Shown here: piece by piece, positions 11,439 to 22,705 of the stretch
Layout: the number at the start of each line of letters is the position of its first letter
How positions within the stretch are numbered: position 1 is the first letter of the stretch
NCBI RefSeq assembly: GCF_021462225.1
Contig: NC_061804.1
Coordinates: 6,246,740 to 6,310,739, forward strand
DNA: 64,000 nucleotides
DNA from: Girardinichthys multiradiatus
Lineage: Eukaryota > Chordata > Actinopteri > Cyprinodontiformes > Goodeidae
Direction of reading: 5' to 3'
Program-made: the position numbers and the translations under genes
Notes under the pieces: generated by a model
The model's database searches: none
Told to the model about the DNA's origin: nothing
What the model saw: only the letters and a program-made list of their open reading frames with translations

Positions 11439-13061
11439 CAGTACAGACCAAAGGTTTGGACACACCTTCTCATTCAAAGAGGTTTCTTTATTTTCATGAC
11501 AATGAATATTGTAGCTTCACACTGAAGGCATCAAAACTATGAATTAACACATGTGGAATTATATACTGAACAAAAAAGTGTGAAACAACTGAAAATCTGT
11601 CTTATATTCTAGGTTCTTCAAAGTAGCCACCTTTTGCTTTGATTACTGCTCCGCACACTCTTGGCATTCTGTTGATGAGCTTCAAGAGGTAGTCACCTGA
11701 AATGGTTTTAACTTCATTGGTGTGCCCTGTCAGGTTTAATAAGTGGGATTTCAAGCCTTATAAATGGGGTTGGGACCATCAGTTGTGTTGTGCAGGAGGT
11801 GGATACAGTACACAGCTGATAGACCTACTGAATAGACTGTTAGAATTTGTATTATTGCAAGAAAAAAGCAGCCAAGTAAAGAAAAACGAATGGCCATCAT
11901 TACTTTAAGAAATGAAGGTCTGTCAGTCCGAACAATTGGGAAACTTGGTCCCCAAATGCAGTCGCAAAAACCATCAAGCGCTACAAAGAAACTGGTTCAC
12001 ATGAGGACCACCCCAGGAAAGGAAGACCAAGAGTCACCTCTGATGCGGACAATAAGTTCATCCGAGTCACCAGCCTCAGAAATCGCAGGTTAACAGCAGC
12101 TCAGATTAGAAAACAGGTCAATGCCACACACAGTTCAAGCAGCAGACACATCTCTAGAACAACTGTTAAGAGGAGACTGTGTGAATCAGGCCTTCATGGT
12201 AAAATAGCTGCTAGGAAACCACTGCTGAGGACAGGCAACAAGCAGAAGAGACTTGTTTGGGCTAGAGAACACAAGGAATGGACATAAGACCAGTGGAAAT
12301 CTGTGCTTTGGTGTGATGAGTCCAAGTTTGAGATCTTTGGTTCCAATCACCTTGTCTTTGTGCGGCGCAGAAGAGTTGTACTACATGCCTGGTTCCCACC
12401 GTGAAGCATGGATGAGGAGGTGTGATGGTGTGGGGGTGCTTTGCTGCTGACACTGTTGGGGATTTATTCAAAATTGAAGGCATACTGAACCAGCATGGCT
12501 ACCACAGCATCTTGCAGCGGTATGCTATTCCATCCGGTTTGCGTTTAATTGGACCATCAATTATTTTTCAACAGGACAATGACCCCAAACACACCTCCAG
12601 GCTGTGTAAGGGCAATTTGACCAAGAAGGAGAGTGATGGGTTGCTGCGTCAGATGACCTGGCCTCCACAGTCACCGGATTTGAACCCAATCGAGATGGTT
12701 TGGGGTGAGCTGGACAGCAGAGTGAAGGCAAAAAGGCCAACAAGTGCAAAGCATCTCTGGGAACTCCTTCAAGACTGTTGGAAAACCATTTCAGGTGACT
12801 ACCTCTTGAAGCTCATCAACAGAATACCAAGAGTGTGCGGAGCAGTAATCAAAGCAAAAGGTGGCTACTTTGAAGAACCTAGAATATAAGACATATTTTC
12901 AGTTGTTTCACACTTTTTTGCTCAGTATATAATTCCACATGTGTTTTTCATAGTAATTCATAATTTTGATGCCTTCAGTGTGAAGCTACAATATTCATTG
13001 TCATGAAAATAAAGAAAACTCTTTGAATGAGAAGGTGTGTCCAAACCTTTGGTCTGTACTG
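11439..13061 (+). mobile_element. Tc1/mariner element, lineage C
   Basis: The ends are inverted copies starting CAGTACAGACCAAAGGTTTG, flanked by TA (11437-11438, 13062-13063). The inverted repeats are unusually long, about 265 bp each (11439-11706 and 12795-13061). The right arm covers the C-terminal transposase codons, so the left arm carries an antisense copy of them. The element is 1623 bp and contains a decayed transposase on the plus strand. Confidence 0.9.
11880..12889 (+). pseudogene. Tc1-type transposase, lineage C, decayed
   Basis: The product would be a DD34E transposase. The N-terminal start reads AIITLRNEGLSVRTIGK and then shifts frame near 11945. Fragments after this include a second helix-turn-helix region and RLVWAREHKEWT, followed by a TAA stop at about 12286, then CDESKFEIFGS in a shifted frame holding the first Asp. 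The last 155 codons (12422-12889) are open: MVWGCFAADTVG, IFQQDNDPKHTS (second D), QSPDLNPIEMVWGELD (E) and the end KGGYFEEPRI. So all three catalytic residues survive but several frameshifts or stops separate the DNA-binding half from the catalytic half. It cannot make a whole protein. Confidence 0.88.
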
Positions 13062-13063
13062 TA

Positions 13064-13217
13064 TATAGTCCATCAAGCAAATTCTGGGTCTCTCCCAGGG
13101 TTTCCTCCCAGTTGTAAGGGCATATAAAACCTCCAAGGGAAAGTTTCCAGAATGCTTCCTGATCAGATGTCCAAACCACCTCAGAAGCAGCAGCTGTTCT
13201 TCTAGGTCCAGTGAGTG
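13064..13217 (-). repeat. LINE C-terminal fragment, right inverted copy
   Basis: This is the reverse complement of 11284-11436, apparently without mismatch across the shared LINE-derived segment. Together with the Tc1 arms it makes an inverted repeat of about 425 bp per arm. Confidence 0.85.
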
Positions 13218-13225
13218 TTAAACTC

Positions 13226-13790
13226 CATCTGAGTTGCACTTCATCACAGATTCTGTTTGTAACCTTGAGGAACAGAATTCCTCCCACAGGGAAAAAGCTG
13301 ACAGTATCAGTGTTGAGATTCAAATTAGTAATAATAACATTATGATAGATATCAAGCAATAAACATGAAAGTTAGATAAAAGCATCCGAGATTTCCTCCT
13401 CAGAGTCAGTTTCACTGTCAAAGTGGGAGAAAAGAATTTGGCTGACCCTCGCTTTCCAGGCAAAGGAGCGCCTAGTAGCCACCAAATGTTAAGAAATTAA
13501 GGAGAATAAGCATCATGGTGCAAACGTCGCCAGTCCATCATCCATAGAAAGGTTATGTGCAAATGTGTAGAGGTCTTCCCTGTATGGTTTCCTATGTGTC
13601 TCTCACTGTGATATGTGTGCAGTGAGGCAAATAACCTTATGATTTCTAACTTTCAGGCAATGCGATGGCCTTAAGTAGATTCTGAAATAACGTGGCACTG
13701 CCCAAGGGATTATTGTGCCCTTGTAAGAACAGTGTTTTTCAACCACCTCTTCAATCACTCGCCAGTGATCAGCTTACAGTTCTTTGTCTT
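13226..13790. other. Anonymous, possible LTR edge
   Basis: No gene is seen. TGTTAAGAAATTAAGG at about 13488 could be the end of a retroviral LTR in minus sense, given the integrase remnant next door, but there is no second copy to prove it. Confidence 0.25.
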
Positions 13791-13799
13791 GTGGTGGTC

Positions 13800-14290
13800 C
13801 GCTGTCCTCATACCTTTCAGGCCGTGGATGATCCAGTTGGAAGATGACTTGTGTCCTGGAAGCCAGATGAAGCTGGAGGAGCTGGAGCTTTCCTGCAGCT
13901 TTCCTGGGTGTCTAGTAGGATCTGATATGGGCCATTCCAGTGCCTGGACTTCCAGTGTTTTCTCCTAGATTCTCTGACCAAAATCCAGTCGCCAGGAATA
14001 AAGAACTGGAGGGTGGAAGTGGCTGTTTCTGGTAATGCAGCCTTCACCATCTGTGAAACTTGGAAAACAGGTTTTGACAGTAAAACAACATCCTATCTTC
14101 ACACAAAAATGTGGAAGAAAATGATCTTGGCAATATCCCCATGCCCAAATTAGGAGACCTGCCACACAGCACTTCAAAAGGACTGAGATTTGCCTGTGTC
14201 CTTTGTCTCAATCTCATATAAGTGAGAACAGAGCCTTCACAACGCTTGGCTAATTTTCAATTCAAAGTCCCATTCTCAAGCCTAAGTGCT
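13800..14290 (-). pseudogene. Retroviral integrase C-terminal remnant (ERV3)
   Basis: Minus-strand frames read ANLSPFEVLCGRSPNLGMG and, further on, PGDWILVRESRRKHWKSRHW followed by NGPYQILL. This is the order of the end of the integrase core and the C-terminal DNA-binding domain in gamma/epsilon-type retroviral pol. The catalytic core itself is not present here and stops and shifts separate the pieces. Which LTRs belong to it is unclear. It resembles but is not a copy of the integrase ends at 30010-30240 and 49012-49190. Confidence 0.8.
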
Positions 14291-14299
14291 TAACTACAT

Positions 14300-17200
14300 G
14301 AACTTCATCAAAACATCCAACAAAATCAAAATAATTGATCTTCTGACTTCACCTGTTATTCTAGCAGTGACCATCAGCTAAATATTCTGAATATCAAAAA
14401 GGTGACATGATATTTGAGGAAGGCCTGATTACAGATCATTATTTCCATAGTTTCAGAAAACCCAAAGAGAATTTCAAAAGTGGTCTAATCGGTGGAGATG
14501 TAAAATTTCACAAAAGAATCAACAGCATACTTTCAGAGAGGTTTTCAGAATGTGGTCTTAGGGAGCTATGCACCATTTATAAACAATGTACAACGTTTCT
14601 CTCGCATTGTCACTAAGTCCTCACTGGAGGTATGAGCTACCCTTTTCCCCATGGGTGCTAAAACTTTTGGAACCCCATGTTACTTTATTCTGACATTCCC
14701 CTCTCCTGGCGCAGGGTCCAACCCATGCGACAATCCAGCAAAAAGGTTTTTACAAAATGTTCTAGTAACCAAGATCACATTACATAGAACCAAAGAAATT
14801 AATTCTGACATAACTATGTGTCACTATGAATTTAACGAAAGCAACATAAAGAAAATCCAGATGTTTTTAACTGCAACTCAGTTCCATTAATGTCTCACTT
14901 AGAAATTAGTCACATATCATCCTGATTTGTCTTGTATGAAGATGAGTATTAGATTAATGGACATCTAATGTAATTCAGATGCATAAACCCTACAAATTGA
15001 ATCTAATAAATAATTCCCACCAAGTATGAAGTCATGACTCAGATTCTGTATCAAAAATATATTCCTTACTTTTGGCATATCTTGAATTGTCAGCTAGCTT
15101 AATGGCACCAGGGAAAACTTTCAATCTAATAAATCACCAATGATTCTGCATGCAAAACTAATTCTTCAAACTAGTTTAAACTATTTAATTCACCTTTTAA
15201 TAGTAAAACACATAAATCTAAAAGTCATGCTACATCCAAAAAAACATGTTATTAAGGCAACAATCACTACAAGCATTTTGATTCTATTATCTCATAAACA
15301 GTGTTAAAACTCAGGAAGGGAGGTGCTGAGTGTTACCATAAAAGTGAAGGCATGAACCAACCTGGTAGGTGGGCGGAGTCAGGCAGAACTAACCTCTGAT
15401 TGACAGCCTATGGGTGGACCCACAGTTTCTTCATACCAACCCATCTTAGTGTACCTTAAACTGCAAAACTGTTAACATGCACCTACCTCAGGAAAAAGCT
15501 GCTTCTTAACTCTCCTGAAAACTCAAAGTTTTAATCAATCTGGGATTTAGAAACATTATTCTAAATATGGATTGTTGTTTCATGCAACATATAAACAAAC
15601 ATTCATTCCAACAACAAAGACAAAACATCAAAGACAGACAAATGGCTAAATTTGAAGCTTCAAGAATTCAAATAAATTTTTAACAATCTCTTTTCAAAAT
15701 GTGTTTTCTCTGCCATATCTTTTAATTCTATAATTGATCAATTTTGTTATGACAATCGTCAAGATCCTTTTTAAAAAATGAGTGCACATAGTCCAAAGAG
15801 ATCTCAAACTATTTAGAAGCACTGCAACAGTTTTCTCTTAAATGAATCCAAATTCTCTGATGCTGAAACCTTTTGCCAATTCTTTGTACCGTAACTCTGT
15901 AATAATAATAACTACAATCTTGAGAGTTATAGTTCTCTTTTTGTTTCTCAATTTGATCGCATTCAAGAATTTCTCTGCTCAGGTTAAATGCAAAAAGTAT
16001 TTTAAGCCGGCGTTGACATTTTTATGCTGTGTTAAACTTTACCAGGAATTAAGCTAAGAAGCTTGACTCCAAACTGGACTTTGTTCCAACATAGTGTTTC
16101 AAAATGAGAACAAACATAATTTTCTTTAATTTGGTCTATTTAAATTTTGAGAGTTGGGAAGAAACATTAGTAAAATTACTAGAACCCCTCTTTTACAATC
16201 CAGTATTTTACTTGTCTTTATTCCGTTATAAAAATCCTAACCTTGGTTCCAAAACAAAACTCTTCAACCCCAATCTGTGTTCCCCAGAGTAGAAATTTTT
16301 AGTATTATTGCATTTCAAAGCCACCAAATGACTGGAACCCATCATTGGCTTAGATCTGTTTTAATAGGTAATCAGTCTACCTTTAATTAAGTATTATAAT
16401 TTTATGGACCCAAAATCTATGGCTTACGGGCTTCAGGAGTCCAGGAACCACAAGTTGAGTACTACTGCATTGAACAATGATGTTAGCTTTCTGCAGAGAT
16501 TGAAGGATTGGCTAAATATCCCCAGACCTGTTAGTGTATTATTTCTGCTTGGACAATAATCAGATTTAAAAATCACTTGTTCACAACTCCTAATTTACCT
16601 CAGATCATATTTGCTCCTAACCCAGTTCATAAGAAGCTTCAGACAAACATTATGCTAAAAAGCCAAAAACAAAAGAAAAACACAGATCTGTTTTAAAATA
16701 AAGAAAAAACATCTCGAAATTTTGAACGCTTTTTGCCAGACCGAAACTCTGCATGACCGAAGATCATATGACATGTTGCTCACAGTACCACTTAGTGACG
16801 ACGTGTTGAAGTGAAGCAGTGTCATCGTATGTGGCATGTAGGAGGCGATGCCAGGCTCCCGCGGTCGCTCAACAGCCCTAGTTGCGCTGAGGGGTGCGAG
16901 GGCCTTCAAAGCTGCTTGCAGGTTTCTAGTGGAATTTTCTTATCAAAGTGGAGAGAAGTTGACTCACAAGAAGAGAAAATCCGGACTTTGTCTTTATAAG
17001 TTTTATTCAAAGGCATTAAGCGTTTGAAGACCCTGTCACTGAGGTTAGTCAGTGAAGCAGAGCCACAAACACCATTACACACAGTATTTATACCAAACAT
17101 GACAGTGTTATCTCAACTTCAAAGAGTCTGTGTTTTATGACCCAAGACCCTTCTCGGGTTCAGAGGTGACAAAGTTATCTAGGAACAAACCCATCAGCAC

Positions 17201-18059
17201 TTCCTGAGATATCCCCCTAAATGATGGGTTTTAACCATTAAACTGCTGATAATGGCTTTTACAGCTTCCTCCTCTAACACAGATGTTCTGAGGAGTGAGG
17301 TAACCTAAAGGTCATACACTTTGGAACACTTACTGCAAGAATTTCCATCACAATTTCAAACTACAAAAAATTGTTTAAAAAAATAGTCTGAGATTTACAG
17401 ATCATCGAAATGCACAGCGGAACGCAGATTAGATTTATTCTCTTTATTTTTTTTGCTCTATGGTTGGCTACATGAAAAATTGGTCAGGGCCCTGAAAGCA
17501 AAATCACAGCAATTAATTTTGCTTTAATCTATGTCTCTTTGTAGGAAACAATTGTAGAATCAATAAGTTATACACTAATCTAAAAACACTCACAAAATAA
17601 CAAATTATTAGATTATTTTTATTATACATTTGAATTTTTTCTGAGATGTAAGATTGCTTTTTCAAATAAATTGTAGTTTACCTGTTCAATAGAATAGTTT
17701 AAATTTGTCTCTTGTGAAAGACAATGGCAAGTCTTGTAAGACATGATGTTGTTTGATGATCTGGCAGCATTTTGAACCCAGAGTTGTTTATTTGTTAATA
17801 ATATTTGAAGATTCAGATTGAGAAATGTACTCTGCATAGCTGAACCATGTTCACTATAAAATATAAACAAAAGAAGTGAAATTATTGTATTTTTATTCAC
17901 GCTGATGGACACAAATTGTTTTTAATTTTTACCTTTTATAACTCTCAAGTGCCTTTCACAGTAATGCATTTTGGGGGAAGGTTTCACCAGGGATGCATCA
18001 ATTATTGTGTCCTTTTTGCAGATTGGATGGGATTTGTCTGCAAAACAACATTTCTAACA
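14300..18059. other. Anonymous AT-rich sequence
   Basis: No supported gene. Short open frames (such as 14651-14890, 15842-16057, 17622-17912) have no motif and are typical of chance. The patch at 15300-15450 and the block 16790-17260 have LTR-like texture but no paired ends were found. Confidence 0.35.
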
Positions 18060-18064
18060 TGGAG

Positions 18065-18639
18065 TGTTACGGCTTGCGAGATAGAGGACCCCAGAATGCA
18101 GACTAGCAGGCAGCATGACGGTAAGTGAAAAAAAATATTTTATTAATATAAAACAAAAACTCACTCATGGAGGAGGCAGGAACAAAATAGAAACAATAAA
18201 CGCGCTGGCATGACATGCAAAAGCAGACATGGGCAGAGTGGCAAGATAGGCTTGGCATGAAACACATGAGCATGATCCAGAAGACAAGACACGGTTTGAA
18301 AAATGTTTCCGCGCTGAATAACTGAACAGGAGTGTATATATGGAGAGTAAACCAGGTGGAGCAAGGAGACAGATTAGCTTTGAGCAGGTGAACCGGATAA
18401 AGATAATTAACAGACAGAACACAACATGACAGGGGCAAAACAGAACTTCAAGGATACAAACAAACAGAAATCTAACTGGAGAAACATGAAACCAAAGCAT
18501 AACCAGAAGCCCAATCCAAATACACAACTAAGCAAAACATGAATACAAAAACTAAAGCATGACCAGGAAAACAAACAGAAGAAAGATTCAAAACCTTAAC
18601 TGTGAATAAAACCAACAAAAACCCCAAAACACCCACACA
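18065..18639 (-). repeat. Solo LTR (family B) with 5-bp target duplication
   Basis: The element starts TGTTACGGCTTGCGAG and ends CACCCACACA. TGGAG flanks it on both sides (18060-18064 and 18640-18644). At 575 bp with TG...CA ends and no coding region, it fits a solo LTR. The segment GAGGACCCCAGAATGCAGAC recurs at 33131 in a truncated relative. Open frames at 18103-18527 on the minus strand are rich in Cys, Leu and Phe and reflect LTR composition only. Confidence 0.65.
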
Positions 18640-18644
18640 TGGAG

Positions 18645-19869
18645 GGCATGTTGTAAAAGGGGTAATTTTACAGAAGGCAATGCTGTTTCCTAGTTTTCAC
18701 CAAGAGGAATAATGTAAATATCTAAACCAAAGAGCAAATTTCTTTACATACCTATAAATCAATAAAATGTGAGTAAAGGTCAGTGGCAGATCTAGGATTT
18801 TTCCAAGTCAGGAATAAACAGTGTAGGAGTTACATACAAAAGGCTGCTTGGGGCATATATTCAAAATTTCTAAATTTAATTTTGTGTGTTTCATTGTATA
18901 AGATTTGACGCTGACAATAAAGAATTTTAATCTGATACTTAAATGCACTTACATAAAGTTATTTGAAATCCAAAAACCAGTGAATACTCATAACCAGACA
19001 AAATGAGATGAGATGAAAAGAGAAACCTACAAATAGTGATGTTATTCAGAGTAGTGTGTTTGGTTTAGAACTTTAGAATCTGATCTTTGTTTTATGCAGA
19101 TGACGTTGTGATCTGAGGTTTATTTTTCTGTCTTCTTATTCAGATTTTTATTCTTTATTCTGCTCCTGTTGCTGTTTTGCAAGTGGAGATGACTGTTTTG
19201 CTGCTATTGCTTCAAGGCCTCATCAAGTCTGCCCAGCAAGAGATCCAACAGATCATACACTCAATGCCAGATTTTCTGTCACTGGTCAATAACTTCCCAA
19301 GTCACATTTGTTTAATTTACCATAAAGGTTGCTATATCTAAAAGCACATTTTACAGGCATCAAAGAGTGAAGAATGGAATCACTTTCTGGAAAACATCAA
19401 AACTGTTATGTTGTCCTTTATTATTTGTTGCCACCTAAAGCATTTGGCATGCTGAAATAAGTGAATAGATTTTGTGGCAGTAGTGCATTTGTGTGCTATA
19501 TATTGGATTTCAATGTTCATTGCACAGGATTTTATGAAATGTCCAAGCAGTCTGGCCTGGCTGAGATCAAATTCTGTATGCCACAGTATGGAATGCATAG
19601 AGTACCAATACTTTAGTCTTATTAAATTCAAGCCGTGTTTCTTCATGAACGATTAAACCACAAGGCAGATACTCAATCATGTAACATGGAAATACAGACT
19701 TCTCAGCTTATCTCCAATTATTTTCTGGAAATCCATTGGAGCTAGACTTCCATGCCTTTTGTCTAGATACAGTATCTGAGCCAACAGACCACTTTCTGGA
19801 TGATGAACCTAACTTAGTCTTCACCACTTCCATCTGCTGATGAAATGCTTTGCTGGCCTAAGGAGACAT
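18645..19869. other. Anonymous sequence
   Basis: Nothing beyond short chance frames is visible. The frame at 19380-19646 (minus) has no recognised motif. Confidence 0.4.
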
Positions 19870-20294
19870 TGCTATGAATCAGAAAAAGGCGGACCCAAGA
19901 TTCAGCCCTACACAGTACTGAAAGTTTAAAAGGTTTATTCAGCCACAGGAAAACGTCACACAGGTAACACTCCTCACAGCTTCCAGGAATCACTGAGGCA
20001 GAAAGAGGGATTAGTGACTTGTAGTCTCTCCAGATTTTGCAGGGATCAGAAAACTCACTAACCTGCTTTTGTCTTGAGTGGAACTTGAAACCCAGAGGGG
20101 AAACCTCAGTGGGCGGCAGGCGGTGATCTCCACAGCACAGGTAAGAAGTGACTCCAGGCTGAATAATCCGAGGGCTAGGCTGGCTCAATAATCCAAGGAC
20201 AGAAACAGGGTCAACGATCGGAACAAGAGGCGTCAGGCAAGGGGCAAGCAGAGGCATAAACCAGATGCAGGAAACAAGGTCGACAACCAAAATC
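19870..20294 (-). repeat. Truncated LTR (family A)
   Basis: From TGCTATGAATCAG onward this follows 2174-2570 closely, with small indels such as an extra AATAATCC-containing piece near 20160. The match stops at about 20294, where the Harbinger arm begins, so about 250 bp of the LTR are missing. Confidence 0.85.
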
Positions 20295-20838
20295 CGGCAC
20301 TAAGCTCCCGCAGGCAGTCATCACAGTGAACGTTTAACAAAAGTGATTTCTAACAGTTTATGTTATTATTTTAATTGTTACTGAAAATTGATTTAACATT
20401 TCAGGTGATATTAAGGTTAACTAGAATAAATGGACAGTTTTATGTAATCCAACTGTATCGCTGGAGAGTGTGATTGAGAATAAATAAGCTTTTCAATATG
20501 AATCTTTAATGAAGAAATGTGCTATATGTTTTAAAAGTTTATTTATAATTCAGTTACCATTATAATTTCTGATTTCAGGTACAATCCAGAGACAATCATG
20601 TTCAGGTAAAAAATATGTTTGGTTTAACTATATATATATATATATATATAAACAACTTTCAATTTTAAGATATATGGGAATTATAAAGTATTCGATCCCC
20701 TCTGGCTGTTCTTAGATAATTATATAATAATGCAGTGTTTTTGGTGTATTGGTATCTACTTGCTTTGATCACTTAAAATATCCAGAAGCATGCCTTAAAA
20801 ATAATGCGTTTTTCCATCTCCATTCTTCCCTTTTCTAG

Positions 20839-21963
20839 ACCAGACCCCTTTACTGCAGGATCAACCTGAGTGTCCCAGTCCTGATCGCTTCTTCAACCAG
20901 GAGGACACCAGGCCTGATTTTCGGCTGAGCAGGGAGTCTCTGGCAGTGCTGCTTAAACTTTGGCACCAGGATAGGCAACATGGATGGGGTGCTACTATTG
21001 AGACCTTGGTTTTTCTTTTCTGGCTGGCAAGTGGCACATCCTACAGAGTGGTCTGCAGAGTGTTTGGGATGCCTCGCTCTACTGTCCATCGCATTGTCCA
21101 CAGAGTTACAGAGGAGATCGTGGCTATTTGTCACCAGGTCTAAAGACCCCTGAGGACTTAAGGCAGTGTCCCGTGAGTTTGCAGGGCTGGCACGCCACAG
21201 AGCTTTTCTTAAAGCTGTGGGTGCAATTGACGGCTGCCATATCCGCTTCAGGTGTCCAAGCAGCCCTGATAGTCAGTGCTACAGGAACCTGTTCCCTTCC
21301 ATAATCCTGCAAGCAGTTTCTGAGAGCCATTTTATTGACACGTATGTGGGCTGGCCTGGGTCAGTGCATGACTCTAGCGTGCTCTGCCACAGCCCACTGT
21401 ACAGACAGTCAGTTTATCCTCCTCCAGGGCATTTTATCCTTGCTGATGGAGGGTACCCATGCCTCCAATATCCACTCCCCCTCATCACTCCCTAGAAGAG
21501 GACAAGACATGGTGTGGGAGCCCAGCGCTTTAACAGCCATCATTCCAAAAACACGCTCTATAAAAGAGCATGTTTTTGGAATAATGAAAACCAGATTTAG
21601 GGCCATCTTCCTGCAAGCGCTGGAGGTGCACCACACCTTTGTACCTCACGTAAGTTTTGACCTAGATCCATTTTATATATACATTATACATAATAAATAC
21701 ACATACACATATATGCACCCTCTTTTAAATTGTTTTCAGGTCATAACAGCATGAGCCATCCTCCACAACATATGCCTTGGTGCTGGGGGTGTCATGGCCC
21801 CAGAGGATGACCCAGAGGAGGCTGTAGAAAAGGATGAGGGTGAGGTCGGGACTGAGACAGTCAGCGTTGCTCTCTGGCAGGACCAGCTTTCAGTTGAGGT
21901 GTCTGCCCTGGAGGAGGTACCACCAGAACATGACTACTGTGTCCAGCCAAGTATAATATTATA
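20839..21963 (+). pseudogene. HARBI1-like Harbinger transposase, two exons, disrupted
   Basis: An acceptor TTTTCTAG precedes DQTPLLQDQPECPSPDRFFN. The N-terminal helix-turn-helix area reads GTSYRVVCRVFGMPRSTVHR. After a frame break near 21140-21160 come AVGAIDGCHIRFRCPSSPD (first D), YVGWPGSVHDSSVL (second D) and FILADGGYPCLQYPL. A further break near 21495 precedes RSIKEHVFGIMKTRFR (E). Exon 1 ends at CAC|GTAAGT (21649/21650) and exon 2 starts after TTTTCAG at 21740 with the family tail AILHNICLGAGGVMAPEDD, but a TGA at about 21754-21756 stands where the family usually has Cys. At least two frame breaks and one stop make it inactive. It belongs to the DDE superfamily acting in the nucleus. 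Confidence 0.88.
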
Positions 21964-22039
21964 GATGTGATTAATTTTTGAGGGGTATAACTAATTGTAA
22001 TATTTTGTGAGCACCATCTTCTAATTCTGCATTTTTCCG

Positions 22040-22235
22040 ATTACCTCTTAGTGATATGGCAGCCGTCAATTCAGCCAGCCCTTTAAACCCACTTGATGGA
22101 CGATACCGTGGACAGCGGAGTGAGGCATCACAAACATCTGCAGACCACCTGTGTGATGCTTCGCTCACCATCCAGAAAGACCAACCACAGGTCTCAGTTG
22201 CAGCATCCAATCCAAGTCTCTGACCTTGTGAGAGA
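22040..22235 (-). pseudogene. Inverted, diverged fragment of the Harbinger transposase
   Basis: Read on the minus strand, the DNA matches the plus-strand transposase at about 20975-21080 and again at about 21220-21240: GTGGTCTGCAGATGTTTGTG against GTGGTCTGCAGAGTGTTTGG, and AATTGACGGCTGCCATATC in both. The middle is deleted. It is thus a second, older copy lying antisense inside the same element. Confidence 0.7.
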
Positions 22236-22581
22236 TTTAGCCACACCACCAGACTTTCTGTTCAGAAAGACATCTGCCTCTTTGTTCTGTTGAAGAGGTG
22301 TTCCTGGAACCGGTCACTCAGGTTTATCCTGTTGTCGCCATTGTAAATACTTGTACATAGTTTTTTTTTTTATGCCTTTTGTCTTGTAATCTTAATCTGT
22401 TTGAATGTTTTCTTCCCCCATTCTGTTTAAAGAGCTGTTTGTATTTTTCATAATAAATTATGTTTATAACTTAAATGAAGTTGATGTATTGTTAGATTAA
22501 ATGTAAATAACATTAGTGACAAAAACAATTTTGAAATTTATTAGAACACCTTAAAACTTTAAGAAACAATCTGAACAAAAC

Positions 22582-22705
22582 TTAACATTTCTTATGTAGC
22601 ACCTTATTTTGGTGCCATTCTTTGCAAAACAGTCGGTCCATTCTCTGTGCCCTCTTCTCCTCTGCTTCTCTCTGTGCCCTCATGTCCTCCCTGATCAACT
22701 CCATC
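22582..22705 (-). pseudogene. C-terminal exon of Harbinger accessory protein
   Basis: The minus strand reads MMELIREDMRAQREAEEKRA, then QRMDRLFCKEWHQNKVLHKK and a TAA at 22582-22584. A charged helical tail of this kind is usual at the end of the Myb/SANT-like DNA-binding protein encoded by Harbinger elements, which helps carry the transposase to the termini. A frame break near 22705-22720 separates it from upstream coding-like sequence, and further exons toward 23300 are only hinted at (ILEKMDQQGKV at about 23090 to 23060). Confidence 0.5.

Noticed and set aside
13440..13500. Possible LTR end plus primer site beside the ERV3 integrase remnant
   Set aside because: TGTTAAGAAATTAAGG with a neighbouring TGGTGGCTACTAGG in minus sense is suggestive, but no second LTR copy exists and the order relative to pol does not fit a single provirus.
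17622..18527. Cys/Leu/Phe-rich minus-strand frames as membrane proteins
   Set aside because: Those from 18103 overlap each other in different frames and lie in the family B solo LTR; the hydrophobic look comes from base composition. The one at 17622-17912 has no motif.
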